From positions 3,472,001 to 3,536,000 of the forward strand of contig NC_014655.1 in the NCBI RefSeq assembly GCF_000166395.1: 64,000 nucleotides of DNA, given 5' to 3'. How positions within the stretch are numbered: the first letter of the stretch is position 1; the number at the start of each line of letters is the position of its first letter. Of this stretch, positions 1 to 8,529 are shown piece by piece. This DNA comes from Leadbetterella byssophila DSM 17132. Lineage in GTDB: Bacteria > Bacteroidota > Bacteroidia > Cytophagales > Spirosomataceae. Position numbers and translations under genes: made by a program. The notes beneath the pieces were generated by a model. The model worked only from the letters and a program-made list of their open reading frames with translations, did not search any database and was not told the DNA's origin.

Positions 1-360
1 GGAGGGAATGAGCGCTTTAGTAAGGTAGTAGGCACTCCAAAGATTTGTGTCTAAGTGAATCTGCAAGTGATCTTCTTCAAGAAGAGATCCGGGGATAAAG
101 ATCCCGGCATTGTTTACTAAAACTTTGATGGGAATAGCCAGGTGTTTTACAAAATTGGCAAAATTAAAGACTTGTTCTTTTTGAGAAAGATCAGCTGAGA
201 AGATGTGTACTTTTTCTTTGCCGTACTGATTCTGAATTTGAACAAGTGATTCCAGGTTTCTGGCACAAATGGCCACTTCAAATCCTTGTGCCAGGAACTT
301 TTCTGTGATAGCTAAACCAATGCCTTTACTGGCTCCGGTGATGACGGCTAAATTCTTCAT
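1..360 (-). CDS. SDR family oxidoreductase (N-terminal part, runs off the window)
   Basis: The 120 visible codons form the N-terminal half of a short-chain dehydrogenase/reductase; the C-terminus lies before base 1. The Rossmann nucleotide-binding motif TGASKGIG is at residues 8-15, and the family NNAG motif is at about residues 83-86. The catalytic Ser and YxxxK would be in the missing part, so substrate cannot be inferred. The start is the ATG at 358-360, directly followed by a hydrophobic first beta strand, as is usual for this family. It is divergent from the mlaE-like gene. An NAD(P)-dependent oxidoreductase role is secure at family level only. Confidence 0.85.
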   Translation of the reverse strand, partial: MKNLAVITGASKGIGLAITEKFLAQGFEVAICARNLESLVQIQNQYGKEKVHIFSADLSQKEQVFNFANFVKHLAIPIKVLVNNAGIFIPGSLLEEDHLQIHLDTNLWSAYYLTKALIPS

Positions 361-430
361 TCGACAAAAATAAGTGAATGTTTCCATAAAATTTCAAGGA
401 CAAGGAAAGGCATAACTACCCGTAGATGAT

Positions 431-438
431 TACCTTTG
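431..438 (+). promoter_or_regulatory. Putative -7 promoter element for mlaE
   Basis: TACCTTTG matches the Bacteroidota sigma-ABfr -7 consensus TAnnTTTG. It lies 20 bp before the mlaE ATG. No clear TTTG -33 element is visible upstream, so this is a motif-level call. Confidence 0.5.
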
Positions 439-458
439 TATCTTAAAGCATAACTTAT

Positions 459-1190
459 ATGTTTAAAAAATTCGGGAAATTTCTATTGTTTCTCTACGAA
501 CTCTTCACTCGAAGAGAAAGTCTCAAGGTGTATTGGAAGCGCTTTATCGACGAGTGTATGATGATAGGAATTGATTCATTACTTATCGTTTGTATAGTAG
601 CTTTTTTCATTGGGGCTGTGACATGTGTACAGATCAATGCCAACTTAGTAAGCCCTATTATTCCTACCTATATAGTGAGTAATATCGTTAGGGACATGAT
701 GCTCCTGGAGTTATCATCCACCTTTATATGCGTTATCTTAGCAGGTAAAGTGGGGTCAAATATTGCTTCTGAGTTAGGGACAATGAGGATTACAGAGCAG
801 ATTGAAGCCTTGGAGGTAATGGGAATAAATGCTGCCTCTTATTTAGTACTTCCGAAAGTGCTGGCTGCATTTGTAATGTTTCCCATCTTGGCTATTTTAT
901 CCGGATTCATTGGTATAGTGGGTGGATATATTGCAGGAACAGCAACGGGTATTATCACTCCTGAACAATACATCTACGGTATTCGCTTCTCCTTTATCCC
1001 ATTTAACCTGGTGATCCCCATTATCAAATCAGCAGTATTCGGTGTTTTAATAGCTACGATATCTGCGTATAAAGGGTTTTATACCAGAGGAGGAGCTTTA
1101 GAAGTAGGTAAGGTTTCAACAACAGCTGTAACCAATAGCTGTATTGCCATATTAATTGCTGACTACCTTTTAGCAGAATTGTTGACATGA
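459..1190 (+). CDS. mlaE: MlaE/YrbE-family ABC transporter permease
   Basis: A 243-residue integral membrane protein of the MlaE permease family, which with MlaF moves phospholipid across the inner membrane to maintain outer-membrane asymmetry. The typical elements are present: an amphipathic N-terminus, a first membrane segment near residues 35-60, and the conserved central stretch around residues 95-115 (GKVGSNIASELGTM followed by EQIEALEVMG), a family hallmark. Length fits the family. The stop overlaps the following ATPase start by 4 bp, so the two are translationally coupled. The substrate-binding MlaD partner is not in view; it may lie elsewhere. Confidence 0.93.
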   Translation: MFKKFGKFLLFLYELFTRRESLKVYWKRFIDECMMIGIDSLLIVCIVAFFIGAVTCVQINANLVSPIIPTYIVSNIVRDMMLLELSSTFICVILAGKVGSNIASELGTMRITEQIEALEVMGINAASYLVLPKVLAAFVMFPILAILSGFIGIVGGYIAGTATGIITPEQYIYGIRFSFIPFNLVIPIIKSAVFGVLIATISAYKGFYTRGGALEVGKVSTTAVTNSCIAILIADYLLAELLT

Positions 1191-1933
1191 TAGAGATCAA
1201 GGATATTAGTAAATCTTTTAATGGCCGCAAAGTGCTGGATAATGTTTCCGGAGTATTCAAAGATGGAGAAACCAGCCTGGTCATAGGTGCATCTGGTACG
1301 GGTAAGTCAGTCTTATTGAAGTGTATGCTGGATTTGGTTTCTCCGGATTCCGGTGAAGTATATTATGATGGCAGACCTTTTCTTAAGATACCCGAAAAAG
1401 AGAGGATTGATATCAGGAGGGAAATGGGGGTCCTTTTCCAGGGGGGTGCACTGTTTGACTCTAAGACCGTTTATGAGAACGTGAAGTTTCCTTTGGATAT
1501 GCTCACTCAACAAAGTGAAGCAGACAAAAGAGATAGAGTTATGTTCTGTCTAAAAAGGGTAGGATTGGAATCTGCAGGATCCAGAATGCCTTCAGAGATA
1601 TCTGGTGGTATGAAAAAGCGTGTGGGTATAGCAAGGGCTATTGTACTTAATCCAAAATATCTGTTTTGTGATGAGCCAAACAGTGGTTTAGATCCTTTGA
1701 CCTCTATCAAGATAGATGAATTGATTCAAGAGATCACTCAAGAGTATGGTACCACTACGGTTGTAATTACTCATGATATGAACTCTGTGCTGTCCATTGG
1801 ACAAAATATTAAATTCTTATACCAAGGCAAGAAGATCTGGGAAGGGGATAGTAAATCCATCTTAGAAACGGAACTTAAAGAATTGGACGAATTTGTATTC
1901 TCTAACCATGCCTTAAACCAACTTAGAGGTTAA
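1187..1933 (+). CDS. mlaF: MlaF-like ABC transporter ATP-binding protein
   Basis: A 248-residue ABC ATPase that pairs with the preceding permease. Walker A is GASGTGKS at residues 34-41, the signature is ISGGMKKRVGIARA, Walker B ends in FCDEPNSGLDP, and the H-loop is VITHD. The SGGMKKRV form of the signature is typical of MlaF rather than of other importers. It overlaps mlaE by 4 bp. Its 3' end overlaps the convergent acyltransferase gene by 11 bp. Phospholipid trafficking is inferred from family and pairing. Confidence 0.93.
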   Translation: MIEIKDISKSFNGRKVLDNVSGVFKDGETSLVIGASGTGKSVLLKCMLDLVSPDSGEVYYDGRPFLKIPEKERIDIRREMGVLFQGGALFDSKTVYENVKFPLDMLTQQSEADKRDRVMFCLKRVGLESAGSRMPSEISGGMKKRVGIARAIVLNPKYLFCDEPNSGLDPLTSIKIDELIQEITQEYGTTTVVITHDMNSVLSIGQNIKFLYQGKKIWEGDSKSILETELKELDEFVFSNHALNQLRG

Positions 1934-2756
1934 GGTATGGCTCGGGATGCCGTATGGCTTTCCGGAGATAATTGAATAAACGACCGCCGTGTTCGGCATC
2001 CACTACGCGGTGATCTAATGCTGCGGAAAGTTTCAGTATTTTTCTAGGTACAATATTCCCCTCATGTACCCAGGGCATTTCTCTAACTCGTCCTAGCACT
2101 AGTACTAAGCTCAGATTTCCAGTGGGTAATAAAGCAGGATATCCTCCATCTAGTCCTAGTGTACCTACATTAGAAATGACATAAGTGCCGAAAGACTGAG
2201 CGGAGAGGAAAGGGAAGGATAGTCCTAGGTCTAAAGTAAGAAACTTCAAGAGTTTATATAACCAGGTGCGGAATGGCCAAGGAATCTTACCTAGGGTACC
2301 CTTCATCTGGTTGGTATTGGATTCTGCACCCTTCCTTGCCTCGTCAATTCTGGCTTGTAAAGAGTCAACTATTTCTTTAATATTTAACTTCTCCGGAGAA
2401 TTGATCTTCATGGAGCTAAGCTCTCCGTTTGGAAGTTTTAAGGTTACTGATGCTACTAATTCAGGATATGCGTGAATAGCTCCTCTTTTGAGATAGGTAT
2501 TGAACTGAGGGACTTCTTCCGCAATTGCCTTAGCCGTTACCAGGGTGATGAAGTGAGTAAGGGTTACTTTAACTCCTTTCTTACGAAGTTCAGAGATTTT
2601 TTGTTCCAAATCAGTCACGTCCAAGTACACTGAACCTAGGATTTTGGATTCAGAAGGTTTTTTGTAAATGGTAGCGGCGGTTAGGCGCCAGGGTGTATTC
2701 AATGTCATAGTCAGAAATTCTGACCCTAAATTACCTTTAAAAAAAGGCATCTTCAA
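1923..2756 (-). CDS. 2-oxoacid dehydrogenase E2-like acyltransferase, catalytic domain only
   Basis: A 277-residue protein matching the chloramphenicol-acetyltransferase-like catalytic domain of E2 subunits. It has no N-terminal lipoyl domain or peripheral-subunit-binding domain: the catalytic fold starts within the first 30 residues. The active-site region reads ALDHRVVDAEHGG, so His249 and Asp253 are kept but the usual DG is DA. An SNVGTLG motif typical of E2 folds is near residues 193-199. It cannot carry lipoate itself, so it is either an acyltransferase of unknown substrate or a partner of a separate lipoyl protein. It overlaps the upstream yraN-like gene by 20 bp, and lipB is nearby. 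Confidence 0.8.
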   Translation of the reverse strand: MKMPFFKGNLGSEFLTMTLNTPWRLTAATIYKKPSESKILGSVYLDVTDLEQKISELRKKGVKVTLTHFITLVTAKAIAEEVPQFNTYLKRGAIHAYPELVASVTLKLPNGELSSMKINSPEKLNIKEIVDSLQARIDEARKGAESNTNQMKGTLGKIPWPFRTWLYKLLKFLTLDLGLSFPFLSAQSFGTYVISNVGTLGLDGGYPALLPTGNLSLVLVLGRVREMPWVHEGNIVPRKILKLSAALDHRVVDAEHGGRLFNYLRKAIRHPEPYLNL

Positions 2757-3084
2757 AATGTACGAGTTCCCATTCCGGAAATTCCACTATGGCGATCATG
2801 TCAAATCTGACCTTTTTGGGCAGGTCTCTTTTTTGGAGGAAGGCCTCTGCACCTCGTTTTATGGCTCGGATTTTAGCTTTCCCTAGGGATTGTTCCGGAA
2901 ATCCATAGTCGGAAGTAGCTTTGTACCTCACTTCTACAAAAACAAGTATATCTTCTTTTTGGACAATTAGATCAATCTCGGAATGTTGGGAAGTAAAGTT
3001 TCTGTGTACGAGATGATAGCCTTTTTGCAACAAGAAATCCAGGGCTTGTTCTTCGGCAATTTTTCCTTTGTCGAGTTTTTCCAT
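2737..3084 (-). CDS. YraN family protein (UPF0102)
   Basis: A 115-residue protein of the YraN/UPF0102 family, predicted to have a restriction-endonuclease-like fold. The family motif is visible as SEIDLIVQKEDILVFVEVRYK; the E, D and ExxxK-type residues correspond to the nuclease core. Length fits the family. It overlaps the acyltransferase gene and is divergent from lipB. The cellular role of YraN is unsettled, with links to recombination or repair proposed for the family. Confidence 0.9.
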   Translation of the reverse strand: MEKLDKGKIAEEQALDFLLQKGYHLVHRNFTSQHSEIDLIVQKEDILVFVEVRYKATSDYGFPEQSLGKAKIRAIKRGAEAFLQKRDLPKKVRFDMIAIVEFPEWELVHFEDAFF

Positions 3085-3111
3085 GATATTTGTCTTTCAA
3101 AAGTTGGGTGA

Positions 3112-3804
3112 ATGAAGAATAAACAGTTGAAGTTCCAAGATCTGGGTCTTTTGGACTACAAAGTAGCCTGGGATTACCAGGAGGAACTTTTCAAATCTGT
3201 AGTGGATATAAAGTTAAAAAACAGGAATGAAAACTTAGAGCTTCCTACTCCAAATTACCTCTTGTTTTGTCAGCATCCGCATGTTTTTACTTTAGGGAAG
3301 AGTGGATCATTGGATCATTTATTAGTTCAGGAAGATGAATTAGTCCTAAAGCAGGCTAGTTTTTATAAGATCAATAGGGGTGGAGATATCACCTATCATG
3401 GCCCGGGTCAGTTGGTGGCATATCCCATACTTGATCTGGATAACTTTTTTACGGATATACATAAGTACGTTAGATTTCTGGAGGAGGCGGTGATCAGAAC
3501 CTGTGCAGATTTCGGGGTGAGTGCTACACGCATAGAAGGTTTGACCGGTGTATGGATTACGGAAGGAATGCCCAGGAAGATTTGTGCTATAGGGGTTAAG
3601 TCATCGCGGTGGGTTACCATGCATGGTTTGGCGTTGAATGTAAATACTGATCTTAGTTATTTTGGGAATATTGTTCCTTGTGGAATAGATGATAAGGCGG
3701 TGACTTCATTGCAAATGGAAATAGGGCATGAAGTATCTATGCTGGAAGTAGCTGAGAAATTAAAGCTTCATTTTGGAGAATTGTTTGAAGTAGAATGGAA
3801 TTAA
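3112..3804 (+). CDS. lipB: Lipoyl(octanoyl) transferase LipB
   Basis: LipB transfers octanoyl groups from acyl carrier protein to lipoyl domains of 2-oxoacid dehydrogenases and GcvH. The 230-residue protein carries the family motif RGGDITYHGPGQL at residues 89-101, the catalytic Lys at about residue 156 (RKICAIG) and the catalytic Cys190 in NIVPCGI. HG at residues 171-172 belongs to the conserved TMHGLALNVN block. It overlaps the following epimerase gene by 10 bp, suggesting cotranscription. It is divergent from yraN with only 27 bp between starts. Confidence 0.95.
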   Translation: MKNKQLKFQDLGLLDYKVAWDYQEELFKSVVDIKLKNRNENLELPTPNYLLFCQHPHVFTLGKSGSLDHLLVQEDELVLKQASFYKINRGGDITYHGPGQLVAYPILDLDNFFTDIHKYVRFLEEAVIRTCADFGVSATRIEGLTGVWITEGMPRKICAIGVKSSRWVTMHGLALNVNTDLSYFGNIVPCGIDDKAVTSLQMEIGHEVSMLEVAEKLKLHFGELFEVEWN

Positions 3805-4805
3805 AAGCACATATCGTTTACCTGAAAAGTAGGTACCCCTTCCGTATAACCCATGGAGTCAGAACGGAGACTGCAAGTTTTATACTGGAAATGGAAGATC
3901 AGGGCATTAAAGCTTATGGGGAAGCCACGCCAGTTCCTTACTATGGAATTACTCCGGAGAGTATGGCGGAGTTACTGGAGAAGTATAAAGAGGAGATCAC
4001 ATCTTATCAATGGCATCATCCAGAGGAGCTTTGGGCTTATATGGATGATAAGATAGGTCACAACAGGTTTCTGCAGTGTGCTTTAGATATAGCTGCCTAT
4101 GATATGTGGGCGAAGAGATCGGGACTTAAATTATATGAAAAGTTAGGTCTAAATATTGATTCTGTTCCTTATTCCAATTATACCATAGGGTTAGATGAGA
4201 TACCGGAAATGGTGAGGAAAATGAAGGAGTTTGATTTTCCGGTGTATAAGATCAAGTTAGGCACAGATCATGATTTAGAGATCTTACGTGCTTTGAGGGC
4301 TGAGACTAATGCCGTATTTAGAGTAGATGCCAATACAGCCTGGACTGCAGAGCAAACGGTAGAATATGCTGAAGAGATGAAGGCTTTAGGTGTGGAGTTT
4401 ATAGAACAACCTCTAAAGTCAAAGGAGTATGAGGAAATGGAGTCTATTGTAAATAAGACGGCCTTACCCATTATAGCTGATGAGAGCTGCATAGAGGAAG
4501 CGGATGTACAGAGATGCATAGGTAGGTTTCATGGAGTGAATGTTAAATTAGCTAAATGTGGAGGAATCACTCCTGCATTAAGGATGATCAAGGAAGCTAG
4601 GAAGCATAATATGAAGGTAATGATGGGATGTATGACAGAATCCAGTATAGGGATTTCTGCCATCGCTCAATTATTGCCACTATTAGATTATGTAGATATG
4701 GACGGTGCTTTGCTGATTTCCAATGATCCTGCAAAAGGGGCTGAAGTGGTGAAAGGTAAAGTAATTTACCCTGAGGGTAATGGTATTGGTGCCTTTTTAA
4801 TTTGA
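3795..4805 (+). CDS. Dipeptide epimerase (L-Ala-D/L-Glu epimerase type), enolase superfamily
   Basis: A 336-residue enolase-superfamily protein of the muconate-lactonizing subgroup. The catalytic lysines are K152 and K154 (KIKLG) and K251 (NVKLAKCGG). Metal ligands are D178 (VDAN), E204 (IEQPL) and D229 (IADES). These patterns match L-Ala-D/L-Glu epimerases, which recycle murein-derived dipeptides, although related dipeptide epimerases have other specificities. The lipB overlap suggests cotranscription. The start is the ATG inside the lipB 3' end, which preserves the first beta strand. Confidence 0.88.
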   Translation: MELKAHIVYLKSRYPFRITHGVRTETASFILEMEDQGIKAYGEATPVPYYGITPESMAELLEKYKEEITSYQWHHPEELWAYMDDKIGHNRFLQCALDIAAYDMWAKRSGLKLYEKLGLNIDSVPYSNYTIGLDEIPEMVRKMKEFDFPVYKIKLGTDHDLEILRALRAETNAVFRVDANTAWTAEQTVEYAEEMKALGVEFIEQPLKSKEYEEMESIVNKTALPIIADESCIEEADVQRCIGRFHGVNVKLAKCGGITPALRMIKEARKHNMKVMMGCMTESSIGISAIAQLLPLLDYVDMDGALLISNDPAKGAEVVKGKVIYPEGNGIGAFLI

Positions 4806-4855
4806 TATACAACCATTTAACGAAAGCTTGAGTCTTATAGAAAAATCATTCAACT

Positions 4856-5290
4856 ATGAGACATTTAATTTTTCTTTTTCTCGGCTTATTTTTCTTCTCT
4901 TGTGATGAGAAGTCCGTCACTACATTTTCTGAATTAGAGGGAAGTTGGAATTTTGTGGGTTATGAAAGTGGCTACCTGGACTGTCCAATAGACTCCGTTT
5001 ATCTAAATATAACGAAGGGGGATAAGGAGTATAAAGTAGAAGGCAGAGCCTTTGTTAATCTATTCCATTCTACTGTTGATATTGGGGAGGGCAAGTCATT
5101 TAAGTTTGGAACTATAGGTTCTACTAAAATGGCCGGACCACCAGAATTAATGGAGTGTGAAACTGCATTTTTTGAACAGCTAAAACACATTTCCATCTAC
5201 AAACTTAATGGGAATCGTCTACACTTAACTTATGAAGCAAAGCCCGAGCAATCTAGCATTCCCCCTGTTTTAATCTTTGAAAGGAAATAA
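4856..5290 (+). CDS. Hypothetical lipoprotein
   Basis: A 144-residue protein that I cannot assign to a family. It begins with a short hydrophobic leader ending in FFFSC, a lipobox placing the lipidated Cys at about residue 16. The mature part starts with LEGSWNFVGY, reminiscent of small beta-barrel (lipocalin-like) lipoproteins, and is probably periplasm-facing. It lies 50 bp after the epimerase gene and could be in the same transcript. Function unknown. Confidence 0.75.
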   Translation: MRHLIFLFLGLFFFSCDEKSVTTFSELEGSWNFVGYESGYLDCPIDSVYLNITKGDKEYKVEGRAFVNLFHSTVDIGEGKSFKFGTIGSTKMAGPPELMECETAFFEQLKHISIYKLNGNRLHLTYEAKPEQSSIPPVLIFERK

Positions 5291-5413
5291 TTTTTATCTC
5301 TCAAAAGATATTTTAATGTATTGATTTGTAGTGATTTAGGTTGTTTTTGTTTGCTACATGCTGTGCAGTTTGAGGTGCATAAACTAAATTTGAAAAATAT
5401 CAAACTTGAAAAC

Positions 5414-5445
5414 TTTGATAATCAATAGGAATATTTCTATTTTTG
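5414..5445 (+). promoter_or_regulatory. Bacteroidota-type promoter for the peptidylprolyl isomerase gene
   Basis: TTTG at 5414-5417 is followed after 20 bp by TATTTTTG at 5438-5445. This is a full match to the -33/-7 pattern TTTG-N19/20-TAnnTTTG. It sits 65 bp before the ATG at 5511, in the 220-bp gap after the lipoprotein gene, which shows nothing else recognisable. Confidence 0.65.
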
Positions 5446-5510
5446 CACCTCAAATTTTTTTACTTTAGGTAGAATATATATAAGATTAACAGCATTTTTT
5501 AAACATATAC

Positions 5511-7640
5511 ATGGCAATAGTAAACAAAATCAGAGAAAAGTCAGGAGTAGCCGTCGTGGTGATCGCGATTGCGCTTATCCTTTTCATTGTTGGTGGAGAT
5601 TTCGTGGCTGGTTCAAAAGGCGGCGGTCTTTTTGGAAACAGCAACGCAGTAGGTGAGATAAACGGAACCACCATAGATTTCCAACAATTTGCAAATTTGG
5701 TTGAAGGACAGAGGATGCAATATGAAGCATCTGTGGGTAGATCAGCCAATGAGCAAGAACAAGCTCAGATCAGAGAGCAAGTTTGGGAAAAACTCATCTT
5801 TGAACATGTTTACTCCGAAGCTTTCGAAGATTTAGGCATTACCGTTTCTGACGAGGAATTGAGAGAAATGGTTCAAGGTCCTAAAAACATCCATCCTTTT
5901 GTGAAGCAACAATTTTCTGATCAAAACGGAAACTTTGATGCTACTACACATGCCAACTTTATAGCGGCCTATGCGAATAATAGCATGCCTGCTGAACAAA
6001 GAATCATGTGGGACAACTTCAAGAGAGAGTTAAGAGATGTTAGAAAGCGAGAAAAATATGCTAACCTACTAAACAGCTCTTCCTACATCACTAAGGCTGA
6101 AGCTAAGGCAGAGTATTATAATACTACGAATAAAGCAAGTGGTAAATATCTTTATGTACCGTTTTATTCTGTAGCTGACTCTACTGTTAAAGTTTCAGAC
6201 GGAGAGATTAAGAGCTACTTCAGTAAGCATAAAGATGATTTCAATGCATATGATAGCCGTAGTTTAGTGTATGTTACCTTTAGTTTATTGCCAACTAAAG
6301 AAGACTCGGTAGCATTGATGAATGATTTGAGAGAACTAGCTAAAGGTTTAGCTGCTGCTCCGGATCCAGTAGCTTATGCTAATGAAAATTCTGATATTAA
6401 AACTCCAGGTGTACGTGAAGCTGGTGATTTAAGCCCTGAATTAAAAAGTACACTAGCTAGCACCATTGAAGGAGGATTAGTGGGACCATTCAAAGAAGGT
6501 ACTGCTTACTCTATTCATAAATTCTTAGGAACGGAAGTGGATGAGCATTATACAGCTAGAGCTAGTCATATCTTGTTCCGTGCTGATTCTACCATGACTC
6601 AGGAACAAAGAGATGAGGCTAAGAAAAAGGCCCTTGAGATTTTAGCTCAGGCTAAGAGCGGTATGGACTTTGCCTTTTTAGCTCGTCAATTTGGATCAGA
6701 TGGTACAGCTCAGCAAGGTGGAGACCTAGGTTCATTCAAGAATGATGGCACTATGGTGAAGGCTTTTGAAGATGCTATCTTCTCTTTCTCTGGAACTGGT
6801 GTATTACCTAATCTTGTTACCACAGATTTCGGTTACCACATTGTGAAGGTAACTGAGCCTAAATCTAATTTGAAATATAAATTAGCGACTATCACTAAAG
6901 AACTACATGTTGGTGATGAAGGTTCTAATTTGGTGTTCCAAAAGGCTTCAGAGTTAATGAATTCTGCTAAGAGCATCAAAGACTTGGAAGAAGCTGCGAA
7001 AAAGGATAACAGTATAGTTCTTTTCAATGCTGAGAATGTTCAACCGGGTGCTACTGTAGTGAATACCTTAAGAAATGCTCGTGAGCTTGTTCAGTGGGCA
7101 TACGGTAAAGATGCTAAAGTAGGTAAAGTGGCTGATCGAGTATTTGTTTTAGAAGATAATTATGTTGTTGCAGCTTTGAAGAGTGCAGCTGATAAAAATG
7201 ATCCTAAAGCAGAAGACTTCAAAGATTTAATTGCTGCAAGAATTCGTAATGAGAAGAAAGCAGAACTAATCACTAAGAAGTTAGGAGATGGTAAAGGCTC
7301 ATTTGAGGAAATTGCTAAGAAATATGGTGCCGGAGCATTGATTGAAGAAGTTTCAGAGATTACTCTTCAAACGGGTATGCTAAACAGTGCCGGATTTGAT
7401 CCGGTAGCAGTAGGTAAACTGTTCGGTTTGAAACCAAACACTCGTAGTAAAGTATTTACAGGAGATTCAGGAGTATTTATCATGGAAAATACGGCTAAGG
7501 TTGTAGCTCCGGAAATCGCTGACTATAGTGCGTATAAAGCGCAGATTCAACAGAGAAGCTTTGGCCTAGGAGGAATGATAGGTGAGGAGATTCTAAGAGC
7601 TAACGCTAAGATTGAAGACAACAGAGCAAGAATGTTCTAA
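5511..7640 (+). CDS. SurA/PpiD-like periplasmic peptidylprolyl isomerase and chaperone
   Basis: A 709-residue inner-membrane-anchored folding factor. A single membrane segment lies at about residues 12-33 (VVVIAIALILFIVGG), followed by a SurA_N-like helical chaperone domain at about residues 40-190. A parvulin-type rotamase domain lies around residues 345-450, beginning ARASHILFR and containing GGDLGSF and FGYHIVKV. The C-terminal region continues as a second chaperone-like part. Length and architecture fit PpiD/SurA proteins of Bacteroidota, thought to assist outer-membrane and secreted proteins. It has its own promoter and a strong terminator, so it is monocistronic. Confidence 0.9.
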   Translation: MAIVNKIREKSGVAVVVIAIALILFIVGGDFVAGSKGGGLFGNSNAVGEINGTTIDFQQFANLVEGQRMQYEASVGRSANEQEQAQIREQVWEKLIFEHVYSEAFEDLGITVSDEELREMVQGPKNIHPFVKQQFSDQNGNFDATTHANFIAAYANNSMPAEQRIMWDNFKRELRDVRKREKYANLLNSSSYITKAEAKAEYYNTTNKASGKYLYVPFYSVADSTVKVSDGEIKSYFSKHKDDFNAYDSRSLVYVTFSLLPTKEDSVALMNDLRELAKGLAAAPDPVAYANENSDIKTPGVREAGDLSPELKSTLASTIEGGLVGPFKEGTAYSIHKFLGTEVDEHYTARASHILFRADSTMTQEQRDEAKKKALEILAQAKSGMDFAFLARQFGSDGTAQQGGDLGSFKNDGTMVKAFEDAIFSFSGTGVLPNLVTTDFGYHIVKVTEPKSNLKYKLATITKELHVGDEGSNLVFQKASELMNSAKSIKDLEEAAKKDNSIVLFNAENVQPGATVVNTLRNARELVQWAYGKDAKVGKVADRVFVLEDNYVVAALKSAADKNDPKAEDFKDLIAARIRNEKKAELITKKLGDGKGSFEEIAKKYGAGALIEEVSEITLQTGMLNSAGFDPVAVGKLFGLKPNTRSKVFTGDSGVFIMENTAKVVAPEIADYSAYKAQIQQRSFGLGGMIGEEILRANAKIEDNRARMF

Positions 7641-7663
7641 TAAAGGATAACATCCTATATATG

Positions 7664-7697
7664 AAATGCCCCTGACTTTAGTTAGGGGCATTTTTTA
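7664..7697 (+). terminator. Rho-independent terminator after the isomerase gene
   Basis: A 12-bp stem (AATGCCCCTGAC pairing with GTTAGGGGCATT, loop TTTA) is followed by a T tract. It starts 24 bp after the stop codon. The stem is nearly symmetric and lies just beyond the end of the convergent MmcQ/YjbR gene, so it may serve both. Confidence 0.85.
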
Positions 7698-8027
7698 TTC
7701 TTCTGGAAAACTGTAATTCGGTCGTACGCTTAGGTAGGCGGTTTTCAGCAGTTCTAATAATATTTCTGGTTTTATTTCTTGGTATAATACGTGGGTCCAT
7801 CCGTAGGTTCCCCATTTGTTGGGTACAGGGAATATGGCAGTGGGATGTACCTTACAAAGCATACCTTGCTCTTCAGGGAGGAACTTGAGTGTGGATCTGG
7901 ATTCCTTCTCGTTTAAGGTAGCAAAGATTTTAGATCTATAGGTGAATGCGATCTTATCGTGGTGGATTTGTTCCTTAGCCCCGTCAAGTGACAGGGCTAA
8001 GGATTTAAAATCATGCAGGGAACTCAT
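7695..8027 (-). CDS. MmcQ/YjbR family protein
   Basis: A 110-residue protein of the MmcQ/YjbR family, a small double-wing fold related to a DNA-binding CyaY-like superfamily. Family features include the N-terminal LSLDGAKEQIHHDK, the central IFATLNE strand and the C-terminal GWTHVLY and YLSVRP region. Its start overlaps the DUF4494 gene by 17 bp, so they are probably cotranscribed. Function in the cell is not established. Confidence 0.85.
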   Translation of the reverse strand: MSSLHDFKSLALSLDGAKEQIHHDKIAFTYRSKIFATLNEKESRSTLKFLPEEQGMLCKVHPTAIFPVPNKWGTYGWTHVLYQEIKPEILLELLKTAYLSVRPNYSFPEE

Positions 8028-8517
8028 TATTCAAAACTTCTGAAAGGGGACGCATGGTAGATGTAATTACCGGTTCTTCCGGAGCTGCTTCTTCCTCTTC
8101 ATAAGGGATAACGTCAAGGATCTTAGTAGCTCCAATGTCCGTTATGATATAGTCCTGTACAGTTCCTAATTTTGATTCTAGGATCATATAAGCATCCTTG
8201 ATGGTATGCGCATTCAATAGGAATACATAAGGTACCTTCTTGTCTTTTTGTGATTTTTCGTCAAAGACAATGTAGGACACTTTGCATTTGAACCAGATTT
8301 CTGCGCTGTTTTCTTCGAAGAAGACTTCATTAATCTTCATCTTAGTCAGACCGGCCAATTGGAAGTCCGGCACTTCAGCCGCTAAGTGTTGGTAAGCTCT
8401 GGCTTCTGCATCTGTGTATGATACTGCATCAAACAAGTACACTTGATTGATATTCTTCGCTACTCCTTTTTCGTCTTCTTGAACAAATTTAATTTTTGCC
8501 TGAAACCAGGTTGCCAT
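8011..8517 (-). CDS. DUF4494 domain-containing protein
   Basis: A 168-residue cytosolic protein that matches DUF4494, a family largely confined to Bacteroidota. The N-terminus MATWFQAKIKFVQEDEKG and the YTDAEARAY segment are typical. No catalytic motif is apparent and no signal peptide is present. The C-terminal 30 residues are acidic and proline-containing (EEEEAAPEEP). It lies 12 bp downstream of the ROK kinase gene and overlaps the MmcQ/YjbR gene, suggesting a four-gene minus-strand operon starting at the glycerate kinase. Confidence 0.85.
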   Translation of the reverse strand: MATWFQAKIKFVQEDEKGVAKNINQVYLFDAVSYTDAEARAYQHLAAEVPDFQLAGLTKMKINEVFFEENSAEIWFKCKVSYIVFDEKSQKDKKVPYVFLLNAHTIKDAYMILESKLGTVQDYIITDIGATKILDVIPYEEEEAAPEEPVITSTMRPLSEVLNNEFPA

Positions 8518-8529
8518 GGGTAATCGTTT

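Noticed and set aside
5291-5510. Possible small RNA in the 220-bp gap before the isomerase gene
   Set aside because: Only a promoter is recognisable; no hairpin-plus-T terminator or conserved RNA motif.
5486-5749. 87-codon minus-strand ORF opposite the isomerase gene
   Set aside because: It is entirely antisense to a well-supported gene with biased shadow composition.
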